A program made the position numbers and the translations under genes. Below, piece by piece: positions 1 through 8,376 of a DNA stretch of 64,000 bases. How positions within the stretch are numbered: the stretch's first letter is position 1; the number at the start of each line of letters is the position of its first letter. Below the pieces are notes generated by a model. It was not told where the DNA came from. It saw only the letters and a list, made by a program, of their open reading frames with translations, and did not search any database. This stretch comes from Streptomyces sp. 1331.2 (GTDB lineage Bacteria > Actinomycetota > Actinomycetes > Streptomycetales > Streptomycetaceae): assembly GCF_900199205.1 (NCBI RefSeq), contig NZ_OBMJ01000001.1, positions 4,839,001 through 4,903,000 on the forward strand, read 5' to 3'.

Positions 1-705
1 GTGGTCGGGGCCGGCGCGGGCGGCGGGCTGGAGCTGCCCGGGTCCTGGCGCGAGGTGCTGAGCGCCGAGACGGACAAGCCGTACTTCGCCGAGCTGGAGG
101 CCTTCGTGGCGGCCCAGCGTGCGGAGCACGAGGTGTTCCCGCCGAGCGGTCAGGAGTTCGCCGCTCTGGAGGCCACTCCGTACGAGAAGGTCCGGGTGCT
201 CGTGCTCGGCCAGGACCCGTACCACGACAACGGTCAGGCCCACGGCATGAGCTTCTCGGTGCTGCCCGGCACCAAGACGCCGCCCTCGCTGCGCAACATC
301 TTCAAGGAGCTGGACGCCGACCTGGGCATCCCGGCTCCGGACAACGGCTACCTGATGCACTGGGCCGAGCAGGGCGTGCTGCTGCTCAACGCAGTGCTCA
401 CGGTCCGTGCGCACGAGGCCAACTCGCACAAGGCGAAGGGCTGGGAGAAGTTCACCGACGCGGTGATCAAGGCGGTGAGCGACCGCGAGGAGCCGGTCGT
501 CTTCGTGCTGTGGGGCAACTACGCGAAGAAGAAGCTGCCGCTGATCGACGTCTCCCGGCACGTGGTGGTGCAGGGTGCGCACCCGTCCCCGCTGTCCGCG
601 AAGCTGTTCTTCGGGAGCCGCCCGTTCTCGCAGATCAACGAGGCGCTGGACGGCTTCGGCGGCGAGCCGATCGACTGGCGGGTGCCGAACCTGAAGCAGG
701 CCTGA
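1..705 (+). CDS. ung: uracil-DNA glycosylase (family 1)
   Basis: Removes uracil from DNA to start base-excision repair. The water-activating motif GQDPYH lies at residues 70-75 (catalytic Asp72) and the leucine-loop motif HPSPLS at 194-199. LLLN with the uracil-reading Asn lies near 130. The length of 234 residues matches full-length bacterial Ung. The first base of the window is the G of a GTG codon and is used as the start. No upstream sequence is visible, so a slightly earlier start cannot be excluded. The next gene is on the same strand after about 165 bp. The family call is secure. Streptomycetes often carry two ung paralogues, and I cannot tell which this is. Confidence 0.93.
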   Translation: MVGAGAGGGLELPGSWREVLSAETDKPYFAELEAFVAAQRAEHEVFPPSGQEFAALEATPYEKVRVLVLGQDPYHDNGQAHGMSFSVLPGTKTPPSLRNIFKELDADLGIPAPDNGYLMHWAEQGVLLLNAVLTVRAHEANSHKAKGWEKFTDAVIKAVSDREEPVVFVLWGNYAKKKLPLIDVSRHVVVQGAHPSPLSAKLFFGSRPFSQINEALDGFGGEPIDWRVPNLKQA

Positions 706-870
706 GCACCGGGGCGGGGCCCCGATCGTCGGGTGGCCGTGGGCCGGGCGGGTTCGATCTCCCGTGCGCCCACGGCCACTTGGCGTTCACTGCGGTCGGC
801 CGTCGGCCTGGGCCGGGTGTGCTTAGCTGGTGCCGACCGGTCGCCGGACCGGTCGTGGGAGGGGCGGTAC

Positions 871-2001
871 GTGCACGGGCTGCGGCGGTCGAGGACGTTG
901 CGGGGGTCGGGGGTGTCCCGGTGGGCCGTGGGGGTGGCGCTGGCCGGGGTGCTGCTCGCCGGGTCCGGCTGCAGCGGCACGGACGGTGGCGCAGACGGTG
1001 GTACGGACGGTGGTACGACCGGCGCCGCGGACGGTGGCGCGGACGGTGGCGCACCGGGCAGGACCGGCTCCGCCGGTCCGACGACCACCGCCGGTGCCAC
1101 CGCTCCCGGCGCCCTCGCCCAGCTCCCCGGGCAGACCTTCTACGTCTCCGACCAGACCAACGCCGCCCGCCAGCTGGCCGCACTGCGCGGCCAGGGCCGG
1201 ACGGCCGAGGCCGACACGCTGGCGCGGATAGCCTCGCAGCCCTCCTCGCAGTGGCTCGGCGAGCACGGCGCCAGGGAGATCGCCGAGCAGGTGAGCCGCC
1301 GGGCCGCCGAGACGGGCCGCACGGCGGTGTTCGTCGCGTACGACATCCCGCACCGGGACTGCGGCCAGTACTCGGCCGGCGGTGCCCCCGACGCGACCGC
1401 CTACCGGGCCTGGATCACCGGTGTCGCGCAGGCCCTCGGCGACCGCCGGGCCTGGGTCGTGCTGGAGCCGGACGCCGTCGCGCACACCCTGGACGCCTGC
1501 GGGGTCAAGGGCGACCTGGCCGCCGAGCGGTACGGCCTGTTGGCCTTCGCCGTCCAGGAGTTGAAGAAGCGCCCGAACGTCCGGGTCTACCTGGACGCGG
1601 GCAACCCCGGCTGGGCGCAGGACCCGCAGGAGCTGGCCGCCGCCCTGCGCAAGTCGGGCATCGCCGCGGCGGACGGCTTCGCGGTGAACGTCGCCAACTT
1701 CTACGACACCGAGCGCAACGCGGCGTACGGCGCCCGGCTCTCGGCGGTGCTGGGCGGGAAGAACTTCGTCATCGACACCAGCCGCAGCGGCAACGGCGCG
1801 CTGGGCGGCGACTCCTGGTGCAACCCGCCCGGGCGGGCGCTCGGCGAGCGGCCGACCGCCGACACCGGCCGACCCGGGGTGGACGCCTACCTGTGGATCA
1901 AGAACCCGGGGGAGTCGGACGGCGAGTGCGGCCGCGGCGAGCCCCGGGCGGGCGAGTTCTGGCTGCCGTACGCGCTCGGGCTGGCGCAGGCGGCGCGCTG
2001 A
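871..2001 (+). CDS. cslZ: secreted GH6 glucanase, CslZ-like, probable lipoprotein
   Basis: Predicted beta-1,4-glucanase of glycoside hydrolase family 6, exported across the membrane. The GTG at 871 is chosen because GGGAGGGG lies 6 bp upstream; the open frame continues to 733 without a better start. A hydrophobic segment ends in GSGC (Cys34), a lipobox-like site. A Gly/Asp/Thr-rich linker follows (residues 36-63). Both GH6 signatures are present: VAYDIPHRDC near 155 and VVLEPDAV near 197, with proton-donor Asp201. DTSRSGNG and WIKNPGESDGEC follow. The gene converges on glxA with 20 bp between stop codons. In Streptomyces a GH6 enzyme (CslZ) accompanies cslA-glxA, so trimming of the CslA/GlxA glycan is likely. 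The name rests on context. Confidence 0.85.
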   Translation: MHGLRRSRTLRGSGVSRWAVGVALAGVLLAGSGCSGTDGGADGGTDGGTTGAADGGADGGAPGRTGSAGPTTTAGATAPGALAQLPGQTFYVSDQTNAARQLAALRGQGRTAEADTLARIASQPSSQWLGEHGAREIAEQVSRRAAETGRTAVFVAYDIPHRDCGQYSAGGAPDATAYRAWITGVAQALGDRRAWVVLEPDAVAHTLDACGVKGDLAAERYGLLAFAVQELKKRPNVRVYLDAGNPGWAQDPQELAAALRKSGIAAADGFAVNVANFYDTERNAAYGARLSAVLGGKNFVIDTSRSGNGALGGDSWCNPPGRALGERPTADTGRPGVDAYLWIKNPGESDGECGRGEPRAGEFWLPYALGLAQAAR

Positions 2002-2021
2002 CGGCGTCGGACGCGGGCGCG

Positions 2022-3953
2022 CTACCCCGTGACCTGGACCCAGCGGGCGACCGACGGGGTGCCGGCGGCGTCCGTCAGGAACAGCATGTACCAGCCCGGC
2101 GGCAGCAGGTTGGGGTTGCTCGGGAGGGTGAGCGAGACGCCGTCCGCCGTCCGCGCGGTGATGTCCAGGGCCACCGAGCGCTGCTCGACGTCCGTCACGT
2201 GGGTGACCGAACTCGGCCGGATCAGCTTGGCGGTGGCCACCGCGTCCGCTCGGGAGGTGCCGACGGCGAGGGTGCCGCCGAGCTTCGCCGTCGACGGTGC
2301 GGAGCCCACCTGCGGGCGGTCGCCGTGGTACAGGTACGGCGGGCTGTAGATCTCGATGCGCTGCTCGAAGCCGCCCGGCTGGGTCTCGGCCTTGTCCGCG
2401 AAGAGCGGGTTGGAGCCGAGCACGGCGACCCTGCCGTCCGGCAGCAGCAGGGCCTCCGAGTGGTAGTTGCGGCCGACGGTCGGCTCGGCGGCGGTGCTGA
2501 AGCTGTTGGAATCCGGGTGGTACACCTGCGCCTTGAGCAGGTCGCTGTCGCCGCGGCCGCGGTAGCCGCTGGAGCCGCCGGTGGTGAGGACGGTGTCGTC
2601 CGGGAGGATCACGCTGTTGAGGTAGCGGGTGCCGCCGGCCGGCAGGTCCGGGCCCGGGGTGAAGGCGGGCTTGACGGCGGAGAGGTCGACGATGTCGGTG
2701 CGGGCCGTGGACAGCGGTGACTCGCCGACCCCGCCGCCGCCCAGCACCATCACCTTCTGCGCCTGCGCGGGCGGGAGCAGTACCGAGGAGGAGGTCTCGG
2801 TCAGGCCCGGGTCGCGCAGGCCGGGGACGGCCTGGAAGGCGTTGGTCGACAGGTCCCAGACGCCGGCCTCGCGGCCCTTGTCGGCGGGCCCGTAACCGGC
2901 GTTGGACGCGGAGTAGAAGAGCTTGCCGGAGGCGGTCAGGAAGATCGACGGGTAGGTCGGGAAGTAGCGCTCCGGCGCCCTGGACCACGTCCTGCTCTTC
3001 GGGTCGTAGATCTCGTTGTCGTTGCCGTTGAGGATCTCCCCGGTGTCGTCCAGCCCGGAGACGGTGACTACCCGGCCGTCGCCCAGCCCGGTCAGCGTCG
3101 GGTACCAGCGGGCGTGGGCCATGTCGGTGACCGGCTCGTACAGTTCGGTGTCCGGGTTGAACTCGAAGGCGGAGCGGATGCCCTGGTACTCCTGCTTGTC
3201 CAGGGTCAGCTTGTCGCTCTGCCCGTAGAGGTTGTGGGCGTCGGTGCCGGTCAGGCCCTTGATCCGGTACTGGGCCGGGGATCCCGCCACGTAGTCGGGG
3301 CCGGTGCCGACCGCCTCCACGAACACGTGCTGCTCGCCGGCGGTGACGACGGTCTGCCGGCCGGAGCCGCTCTTGGTCGCGGCCGGGACGGTCACCGGGC
3401 CGGTGGTGGCGTACTCGCGGCCGTTCGGGGCGACGAAGACGGTGCCCTTGGGGAAGGTCCGGTCGCGCTCCGGGCTCTCGTTGCGGACCCGCATGACGCC
3501 GGCCGCCTTCTTCACCGCGCCGGCCAGCTTCTCGTACCGCTGGGTGCCGCCGGCCACCAGCACCCGGCCGTCCGGCAGCGAGGCGTGGCCGCCGCAGAAC
3601 ATGTCGGCCGGGGTCGGTATCAGCTTGTAGCCGTTCCTCGCCGGGTCCCAGAGCAGGCTCTTGAAGGTGCCCGCGCCGAACTGCTTCTCGTCGTTGCCGG
3701 AGCCGGCCACGATCAGGACCTTGCCGGTGCGCAGCAGGGTGGCGTGCACGGCGTTGACCCGGAACTCGGCGGGCAGCGTCAGGGTCTGCCAGTGGCCGTA
3801 CTGCGCCTTGTACTCGGGACGGTTGATCACGTAGTGGTGGTACTGCTGGGACGCGAAGCCGAGGACGGCCGGTGCGTTCATCCCGGCCACCGTCAGCGCG
3901 ACGGTGCTGCCGAGGGCGAAGCGCTTGGTGCGGCCGGTCTTGCGGATCCTCAC
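2022..3953 (-). CDS. glxA: mononuclear copper radical oxidase GlxA (galactose-oxidase-like)
   Basis: Membrane-anchored copper radical oxidase needed in Streptomyces for the cellulose-like glycan at hyphal tips. A basic N-terminus and a hydrophobic helix (about residues 12-32) suit a signal anchor. A kelch-type beta-propeller and a C-terminal DUF1929-type domain follow. By the galactose oxidase pattern the thioether cofactor is Cys120 (FCGGH) with Tyr284 (ARWYPT), stacked by Trp283. Copper ligands are Tyr497 and His498 (NYHSEA) and His585 (VTHVTD). The 643-residue length fits GlxA. The GTG start at 3953 is preceded by GGGAG. It lies 19 bp after cslA, so the two are probably cotranscribed. Confidence 0.95.
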   Translation of the reverse strand: MRIRKTGRTKRFALGSTVALTVAGMNAPAVLGFASQQYHHYVINRPEYKAQYGHWQTLTLPAEFRVNAVHATLLRTGKVLIVAGSGNDEKQFGAGTFKSLLWDPARNGYKLIPTPADMFCGGHASLPDGRVLVAGGTQRYEKLAGAVKKAAGVMRVRNESPERDRTFPKGTVFVAPNGREYATTGPVTVPAATKSGSGRQTVVTAGEQHVFVEAVGTGPDYVAGSPAQYRIKGLTGTDAHNLYGQSDKLTLDKQEYQGIRSAFEFNPDTELYEPVTDMAHARWYPTLTGLGDGRVVTVSGLDDTGEILNGNDNEIYDPKSRTWSRAPERYFPTYPSIFLTASGKLFYSASNAGYGPADKGREAGVWDLSTNAFQAVPGLRDPGLTETSSSVLLPPAQAQKVMVLGGGGVGESPLSTARTDIVDLSAVKPAFTPGPDLPAGGTRYLNSVILPDDTVLTTGGSSGYRGRGDSDLLKAQVYHPDSNSFSTAAEPTVGRNYHSEALLLPDGRVAVLGSNPLFADKAETQPGGFEQRIEIYSPPYLYHGDRPQVGSAPSTAKLGGTLAVGTSRADAVATAKLIRPSSVTHVTDVEQRSVALDITARTADGVSLTLPSNPNLLPPGWYMLFLTDAAGTPSVARWVQVTG

Positions 3954-3972
3954 GGTGGTTGCTCCCTCAGTC

Positions 3973-6066
3973 TCAGTGGATGGGGGTGCCGCTCTCGGCC
4001 CGGGTGTGCTGCGTCGGATGGGCGGGGTGCGCGGGCTGGCCGTGCTGCGTCGGATGGTCGTGCTGGGCTGCGCGTGGGTCGCGGGCGTGGCGGGGGCGGC
4101 GCTTCTCCAGGACGACCTTCGGGGTCGCAGCCGGGCCGCCGGTGACGGTGAGGGTCGCGGTGGGGCGGGTGCGGAGGCGGCGGACGGCGTCGCCGGCCAG
4201 GATCAGCACCGGCAGGAGGGTCAGCGCCAGGGCGATCCAGGCCCAGGTGCGCATCGCGACGTGGTCGTAGCCGGTGACGAAGGACGCGGCGATCGCGCCG
4301 CCGAACACCAGCGTCCAGAAGAGGTGGTAGCGGAAGGTGCCGAGGCGGTCGGTGCTGGCCGAGCGCCCCTTGGGCGTCACCTCGAAGCGGCTGCGGCGGC
4401 GGACCAGCGCCTGCAGCAGCGAGGCCGCGTAGATCGGGCCGCACAGCGCCGACATCATCATGCCGGCCACCCCGGAGGAGCCGGCCGGCTCGTGCGGGCT
4501 CACGTTGTGTTTGCGGTTCCAGGTGTAGAGCAGCAGTTGGAGCGCGGCGGCGTCGCTGTAGAGCATCATCCAGAGCTCGGAGGAGACGTGCACGCCGGAG
4601 GCTCCGAAGCCCAGGTAGAGCACGCTGGACAGGCCGCCGAGCAGCCAGGTCAGCGCGGCCATCGGGTAGAAGCCCACCATCAGGGAGTAGTTGAGCAGCC
4701 GGCCCGGCGAGAGCTGCCAGAGCACCCGCCAGTACTGGGTCAGCAGGGTCTCGTAGGTACCCCGGCTCCAGCGCAGTTGCTGGGAGAAGAAGTCGGTCCA
4801 GGAGGAGGGTCCTTCGCCGACCGCCAGCACGTCCGGGGTGTACACGGACTTCCAGCGCTCTCCGGTCTCCGGGTTTCGGCTCCGGTGGAACTCCAGGCCG
4901 GTCGCCATATCCTCCGTGATGGAGTCGTACAACCCGCCGATCGACTGGAGCGCGCGGATTCTGACCGCGTTGTTGGTGCCGACGAACATGGGCGCGCCGT
5001 AACGGTTTCCGGCGCGTTGGATGAGGGCGTGGAAGAGGTACTGCTGGCTCTCGGAGAATTTGGTGACGGCCGAACCCGAGCTGCGGTAGTTCCCGTACAC
5101 CTGGGGGCCGACCACGAATGCCACGTCGGGATCGCGGAAGTAGCCGAGCATCCGCTCGCAGAAGTCGGGCAGCGGGACGTGGTCGGTGTCGACGGACACC
5201 CAGAAGTCGTAGTCGTCGCCGTGCGCCTGGAGCCAGGCGTTGTAGTTGCCGTGCTTGCTCCTGGCGCGGAACCTGCCCTTCGGGCGGTTCCAGTGCGGGC
5301 GGCCGGCGCGGCTGAAGTGGCGGACGCCCAGCTCGGCGCAGAGCTCCTGCATTGCAGGATCGTTTCCCTCGTCCAGCAGCCAGACCTCGTACGGCCCTTC
5401 GTGCCGCACCGCACGGGCCGCGACCAGCGTGGCCCGGACCATCTCCGGCGGCTCCTTGCCCGGCACGCAGGTGGTGAGGAACGCGACCCGGGTGCCCGGC
5501 TCCGGCGTCACCGGTACCGGATCGCGGGCGACCAGCGTGGCGTGGGTGTTGGAGACCACATTGACCAGCCGGAACAGCTCGACCACGGCGATGATCCCGA
5601 TCATCACCTTGTCGCCCAGCAGTACCAGGGGGTTCGTCTCGTCCAGCCGCTCCGGCCAGTGCTCCGGCAGCAGCAGCCAGACCAGCAGCACGGCCTCCAC
5701 CACGGGCGCCGCCGTCAGCAGCAGGGCGGCGCGGATCCGGTGCGGCTCGCGGCGCAGCAGACTGCGGTACCGGACGCGGTAGGGGGCCGTCGGGGGTACG
5801 GGCGGTGACGCGGGTGTGGGCGGTGACGCGGGTGTGGGCGGTGACGCGGGTATCGCGTGGGCCGCCGGTTCCGGCCGGTAGACGCCGCCGCCGAGGTCGT
5901 CGTCCTCGTCCGGATCGTGGGCCGGCCCGGCGAGACGGCTGAAGTGGCCGTAGTCGTACGGGGCTTCGGGCACGGATAAGGAACCCAGGGCGCCCTCGTC
6001 CAGGTGCCCGGCCCCTCGCCTGCGGGCCGTCCCGACGTCCTTCCGTCGCGAGAACGGCGTGGTCAT
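3973..6066 (-). CDS. cslA: cellulose-synthase-like glycosyltransferase CslA (GT2)
   Basis: Processive family-2 glycosyltransferase that makes the apical beta-glucan acted on by GlxA. The ATG at 6066 is chosen for its GGGGGGAG ribosome site; an upstream in-frame extension lacks one. A Pro/Ser-rich N-terminus (residues 70-95, with PASPPT repeats) precedes two membrane helices (about 112-133 and 151-170). The catalytic core has Asp232 (LLDEG), DTD at 293-295, ED at 385-386 and QQLRW at 429-433. Several more helices follow. The C-terminal tail (about residues 655-697) is histidine-rich. Codon 30 (5979-5977) is TTA, implying dependence on the bldA leucine tRNA. The next gene, glxA, starts 19 bp downstream. 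Confidence 0.94.
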   Translation of the reverse strand: MTTPFSRRKDVGTARRRGAGHLDEGALGSLSVPEAPYDYGHFSRLAGPAHDPDEDDDLGGGVYRPEPAAHAIPASPPTPASPPTPASPPVPPTAPYRVRYRSLLRREPHRIRAALLLTAAPVVEAVLLVWLLLPEHWPERLDETNPLVLLGDKVMIGIIAVVELFRLVNVVSNTHATLVARDPVPVTPEPGTRVAFLTTCVPGKEPPEMVRATLVAARAVRHEGPYEVWLLDEGNDPAMQELCAELGVRHFSRAGRPHWNRPKGRFRARSKHGNYNAWLQAHGDDYDFWVSVDTDHVPLPDFCERMLGYFRDPDVAFVVGPQVYGNYRSSGSAVTKFSESQQYLFHALIQRAGNRYGAPMFVGTNNAVRIRALQSIGGLYDSITEDMATGLEFHRSRNPETGERWKSVYTPDVLAVGEGPSSWTDFFSQQLRWSRGTYETLLTQYWRVLWQLSPGRLLNYSLMVGFYPMAALTWLLGGLSSVLYLGFGASGVHVSSELWMMLYSDAAALQLLLYTWNRKHNVSPHEPAGSSGVAGMMMSALCGPIYAASLLQALVRRRSRFEVTPKGRSASTDRLGTFRYHLFWTLVFGGAIAASFVTGYDHVAMRTWAWIALALTLLPVLILAGDAVRRLRTRPTATLTVTGGPAATPKVVLEKRRPRHARDPRAAQHDHPTQHGQPAHPAHPTQHTRAESGTPIH
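5808..5854. repeat. 18-bp in-frame tandem repeat in cslA
   Basis: About two and a half copies of an 18-bp unit (core ggcggtgacgcgggtgtg) encode the PASPPT/PASPPV repeats of the CslA N-terminus. It is a length-variable proline-rich linker rather than a separate element. Confidence 0.7.
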
Positions 6067-6141
6067 TGATTGCTCCCCCCGGAGTCTTCGCGCCTTGCTT
6101 CGCTGCTCGGCCTCGTCGCGGAGCCACCGTCCACGCAGAAA

Positions 6142-6187
6142 CACAGCCCGGTGAACTGCGGCCATTCGGGCAGTTCACCGGGCTGTG
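6142..6187. promoter_or_regulatory. 18-bp perfect inverted repeat in the cslA leader region
   Basis: Arms 6142-6159 and 6170-6187 are perfectly complementary (cacagcccggtgaactgc) around a 10-base loop. It sits 76 bp upstream of the cslA ATG. It could be an operator, an RNA hairpin in the cslA leader, or a distant terminator of the CoA-transferase operon. There is no T-run after it on the minus strand, which argues against a classical terminator. Confidence 0.6.
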
Positions 6188-6474
6188 ACTATTCGGCACA
6201 TGACGTGTGCGACTGGTTCAGTTATGCGCCTGCACGGTGACTTCGAATGCGGGATCCCGGCGGATGTCCCGGCTTCCCCTCCGAGCGCTCGGATCCTCGA
6301 CGTGTTCAACTCTCCCGGAGCGTCACGGTGATCGCAACCGTTCCGAGAAATGATCACCACTCAGGCATGAAGTTCCTGCCGTTCCAGGCCATTCTGTCGC
6401 CCGGAGGTGATAGCGGAGCGAAGTCCCTTCACGAGTTCTGTCCGCGCTGTCCGCGAGTTCCCTTCACGAGTTCT

Positions 6475-6539
6475 GTCCACGCGTACGGTCCACGCTTTCC
6501 GTCCACGCGTGCCGTCCACGCTTTCCGTCCACGTCTTCC
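6475..6539. repeat. 13-bp tandem repeat, five units
   Basis: Five head-to-tail 13-bp units, each starting gtccacg: gtccacgcgtacg, gtccacgctttcc, gtccacgcgtgcc, gtccacgctttcc, gtccacgtcttcc. It ends 13 bp before the stop codon of CoA-transferase subunit B. No function is evident. Confidence 0.85.
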
Positions 6540-6552
6540 GTCGCCGAAGTGG

Positions 6553-7326
6553 TCACACCGGAGGGAGGAGGGTGGCGCCGGTCGCCGCCCGGACCTCGGC
6601 GAACCCCACACCCGGCGCCGTCTCCACCAGGCGCAGTCCTTCCGGTGTCACGTCGATCACCGCCAACTCGGTGACGATCCGGTCCACAACTCCGCGTCCC
6701 GTCGCGGGAAGGGACAGCTGCTCGACGATCTTCGGTGAGCCGTCCCGGGCGGTGTGCTCCATCACGACGATCAGCCGACGGGCCCCGTGCACCAGGTCCA
6801 TCGCGCCGCCCATGCCCTTGACCATCTTGCCGGGGATCATCCAGTTCGCGAGGTCCCCCTCGGCCGACACCTGCATCGCGCCGAGCACGGAGACGTCGAT
6901 CCGACCGGACCGGACCATGCCGAAGGAGAAGGCCGAGTCGAAGTAGGAGGCACCGGGGGCGACCGTCACCGTCTCCTTCCCGGCGTTGATCAGGTCGGCG
7001 TGCTCGGCGCCCTCTTCCGGGTACGGGCCGACACCGAGGACGCCGTTCTCCGAGTGCAGCACCACCTCGACACCCGGCGGGAGGTGGTCGGGGATCAGGG
7101 TGGGCAGGCCGATCCCCAGGTTCACGTACTGCCCGTCGAGCAACTCCCGTGCGGCGCGGGCGGCCAGGAAGTTGCGCGGGTCGAGACCTGGGCTGGGGGA
7201 AGGGGCGGCGGAGGCGGAGGCGGAGGCGGAGGCGGAGGCGCGGGCGGGAGCGAGGGCAGGGACGGCGGTGGCGCCGGGTGCGGTGCTGGTGTCGTGCAGG
7301 GTACGGGCGCTGCTCGGAGTGGACAT
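6553..7326 (-). CDS. 3-oxoacid CoA-transferase subunit B
   Basis: Beta subunit of a family I CoA-transferase that moves CoA from succinyl-CoA to a 3-oxoacid (acetoacetate or 3-oxoadipate). The catalytic glutamate lies in HSENGVLGVGP, where it forms the glutamyl-CoA intermediate; NLGIGLPT precedes it. The ATG at 7326 is supported by AGGAGG. The first 50 or so residues are a Ser/Ala-rich extension (alternating Ala-Ser near 7203-7247) unusual for the family, whose members begin near the LAARAARE segment. It follows subunit A by 4 bp, so they are one operon. No catabolic neighbours fix the substrate; ketone-body and beta-ketoadipate roles are both open. Confidence 0.9.
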   Translation of the reverse strand: MSTPSSARTLHDTSTAPGATAVPALAPARASASASASASAAPSPSPGLDPRNFLAARAARELLDGQYVNLGIGLPTLIPDHLPPGVEVVLHSENGVLGVGPYPEEGAEHADLINAGKETVTVAPGASYFDSAFSFGMVRSGRIDVSVLGAMQVSAEGDLANWMIPGKMVKGMGGAMDLVHGARRLIVVMEHTARDGSPKIVEQLSLPATGRGVVDRIVTELAVIDVTPEGLRLVETAPGVGFAEVRAATGATLLPPV

Positions 7327-7330
7327 CGGC

Positions 7331-8092
7331 TCAGGCCTCCTGGCGTGCGGGTCGGACGGTCCGGCGCTCGATGCGGCGGTCTCCGGGGTCGGCGGCCACC
7401 ACCCGGTCGACGTACACCCCGGGCAGGTGCACGGCGTCCGGGGCGATCCCACCCGGTTCGACGATCCGGTCCGCCTCGACCAGGGTGACCCGGCCCGCCG
7501 CCGCGCAGAGCGGGTTGAAGTTGCGGGCGGCCGCGTGGAACACGCAGTTGCCGTGCCGGTCCGCCACCTCGGCCCGGACCAGCGCGAAGTCGGCCGTGAT
7601 CGCCTCCTCCATGAGGTACCGCCGACCGCCGAACTCCCGCACCTCCTTGGGCGGCGAGGCCAGGGCCACCGAGCCGTCCGCCGCGTGGCGCCAGGGCAGC
7701 CCGCCCTCCTCGACCTGGGTGCCGACCCCGGCCGGGGTGAAGAACGCCGGGATGCCGGCGCCGCCCGCCCGCAGCCGCTCGGCCAGCGTGCCCTGCGGGG
7801 TCAGCTCCACCTCCAGCTCGCCGGAGAGGTACTGCCGGGCGAACTCCTTGTTCTCCCCGACGTAGGAGGAGGTCATCCGGGCGATCCGGCCCGCCCGCAG
7901 CAGCAGGCCCAGCCCCCAGTCGTCCACCCCGCAGTTGTTCGAGACCACGCGCAGCCCGGTGACGCCGGCGTCCACCAGCGCACCGATCAGTGTGCTCGGG
8001 ATGCCGCAGAGCCCGAAGCCGCCGACGGCCAGCACCGCACCGTCGGGGATGTCCCCGACGGCGTCGGCGGGGGAGTTCAGGACCTTGTCCAA
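7331..8092 (-). CDS. 3-oxoacid CoA-transferase subunit A
   Basis: Alpha subunit pairing with the downstream subunit B to form the heteromeric CoA-transferase. It has the glycine-rich CoA-binding segment AVGGFGLCGIP near residue 22, SNNCGVDDWG, and MTSSYVGENKEF typical of the family. Its 253 residues are normal. The start is TTG at 8092, chosen because GAGGTG lies about 6 bp upstream and the family N-terminus begins here. The stop codon is 4 bp from the subunit B start. It is divergent from the binding-protein gene at 8377, with a 284-bp shared upstream region in which I see no clear operator. Confidence 0.9.
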   Translation of the reverse strand: MDKVLNSPADAVGDIPDGAVLAVGGFGLCGIPSTLIGALVDAGVTGLRVVSNNCGVDDWGLGLLLRAGRIARMTSSYVGENKEFARQYLSGELEVELTPQGTLAERLRAGGAGIPAFFTPAGVGTQVEEGGLPWRHAADGSVALASPPKEVREFGGRRYLMEEAITADFALVRAEVADRHGNCVFHAAARNFNPLCAAAGRVTLVEADRIVEPGGIAPDAVHLPGVYVDRVVAADPGDRRIERRTVRPARQEA

Positions 8093-8376
8093 GGGATCAC
8101 CTCATGAGGAGTGGGAGGGAGGGGCAGAGGGGAGGGGTGTCCCCCAACCGTCACCGGGCGCGGGCCCTCGCAGCCATGGCGGCCGGCTCCATGGGTGCGC
8201 GATGACCCGTGTCGGTGCACCACACCCGGGCACCCGGAGGACGGCTCCGGGTCGGCGGTATGTCGACCGCAGCCACATCCCGCCGGGCTGATACGTCGCC
8301 CGGGCACATGTCGCCCTTCCCACCGCACACCTACGGTTCCGGCATCCACCCCGCCGGACCTCAGGAGTCGGTCACC

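Larger units (their letters stand above)
6067..6552. other. 486-bp intergenic region upstream of cslA
   Basis: No credible gene on either strand; short open frames here lack conserved character and ribosome sites. It lies between the CoA-transferase subunit B stop and the cslA start, both leftward, so it must hold the cslA promoter and any terminator of the CoA-transferase operon. It contains a long inverted repeat (6142-6187), a 20-bp direct repeat (tcccttcacgagttctgtcc near 6424 and 6459) and a 13-bp tandem repeat (6475-6539), listed separately. Confidence 0.7.
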
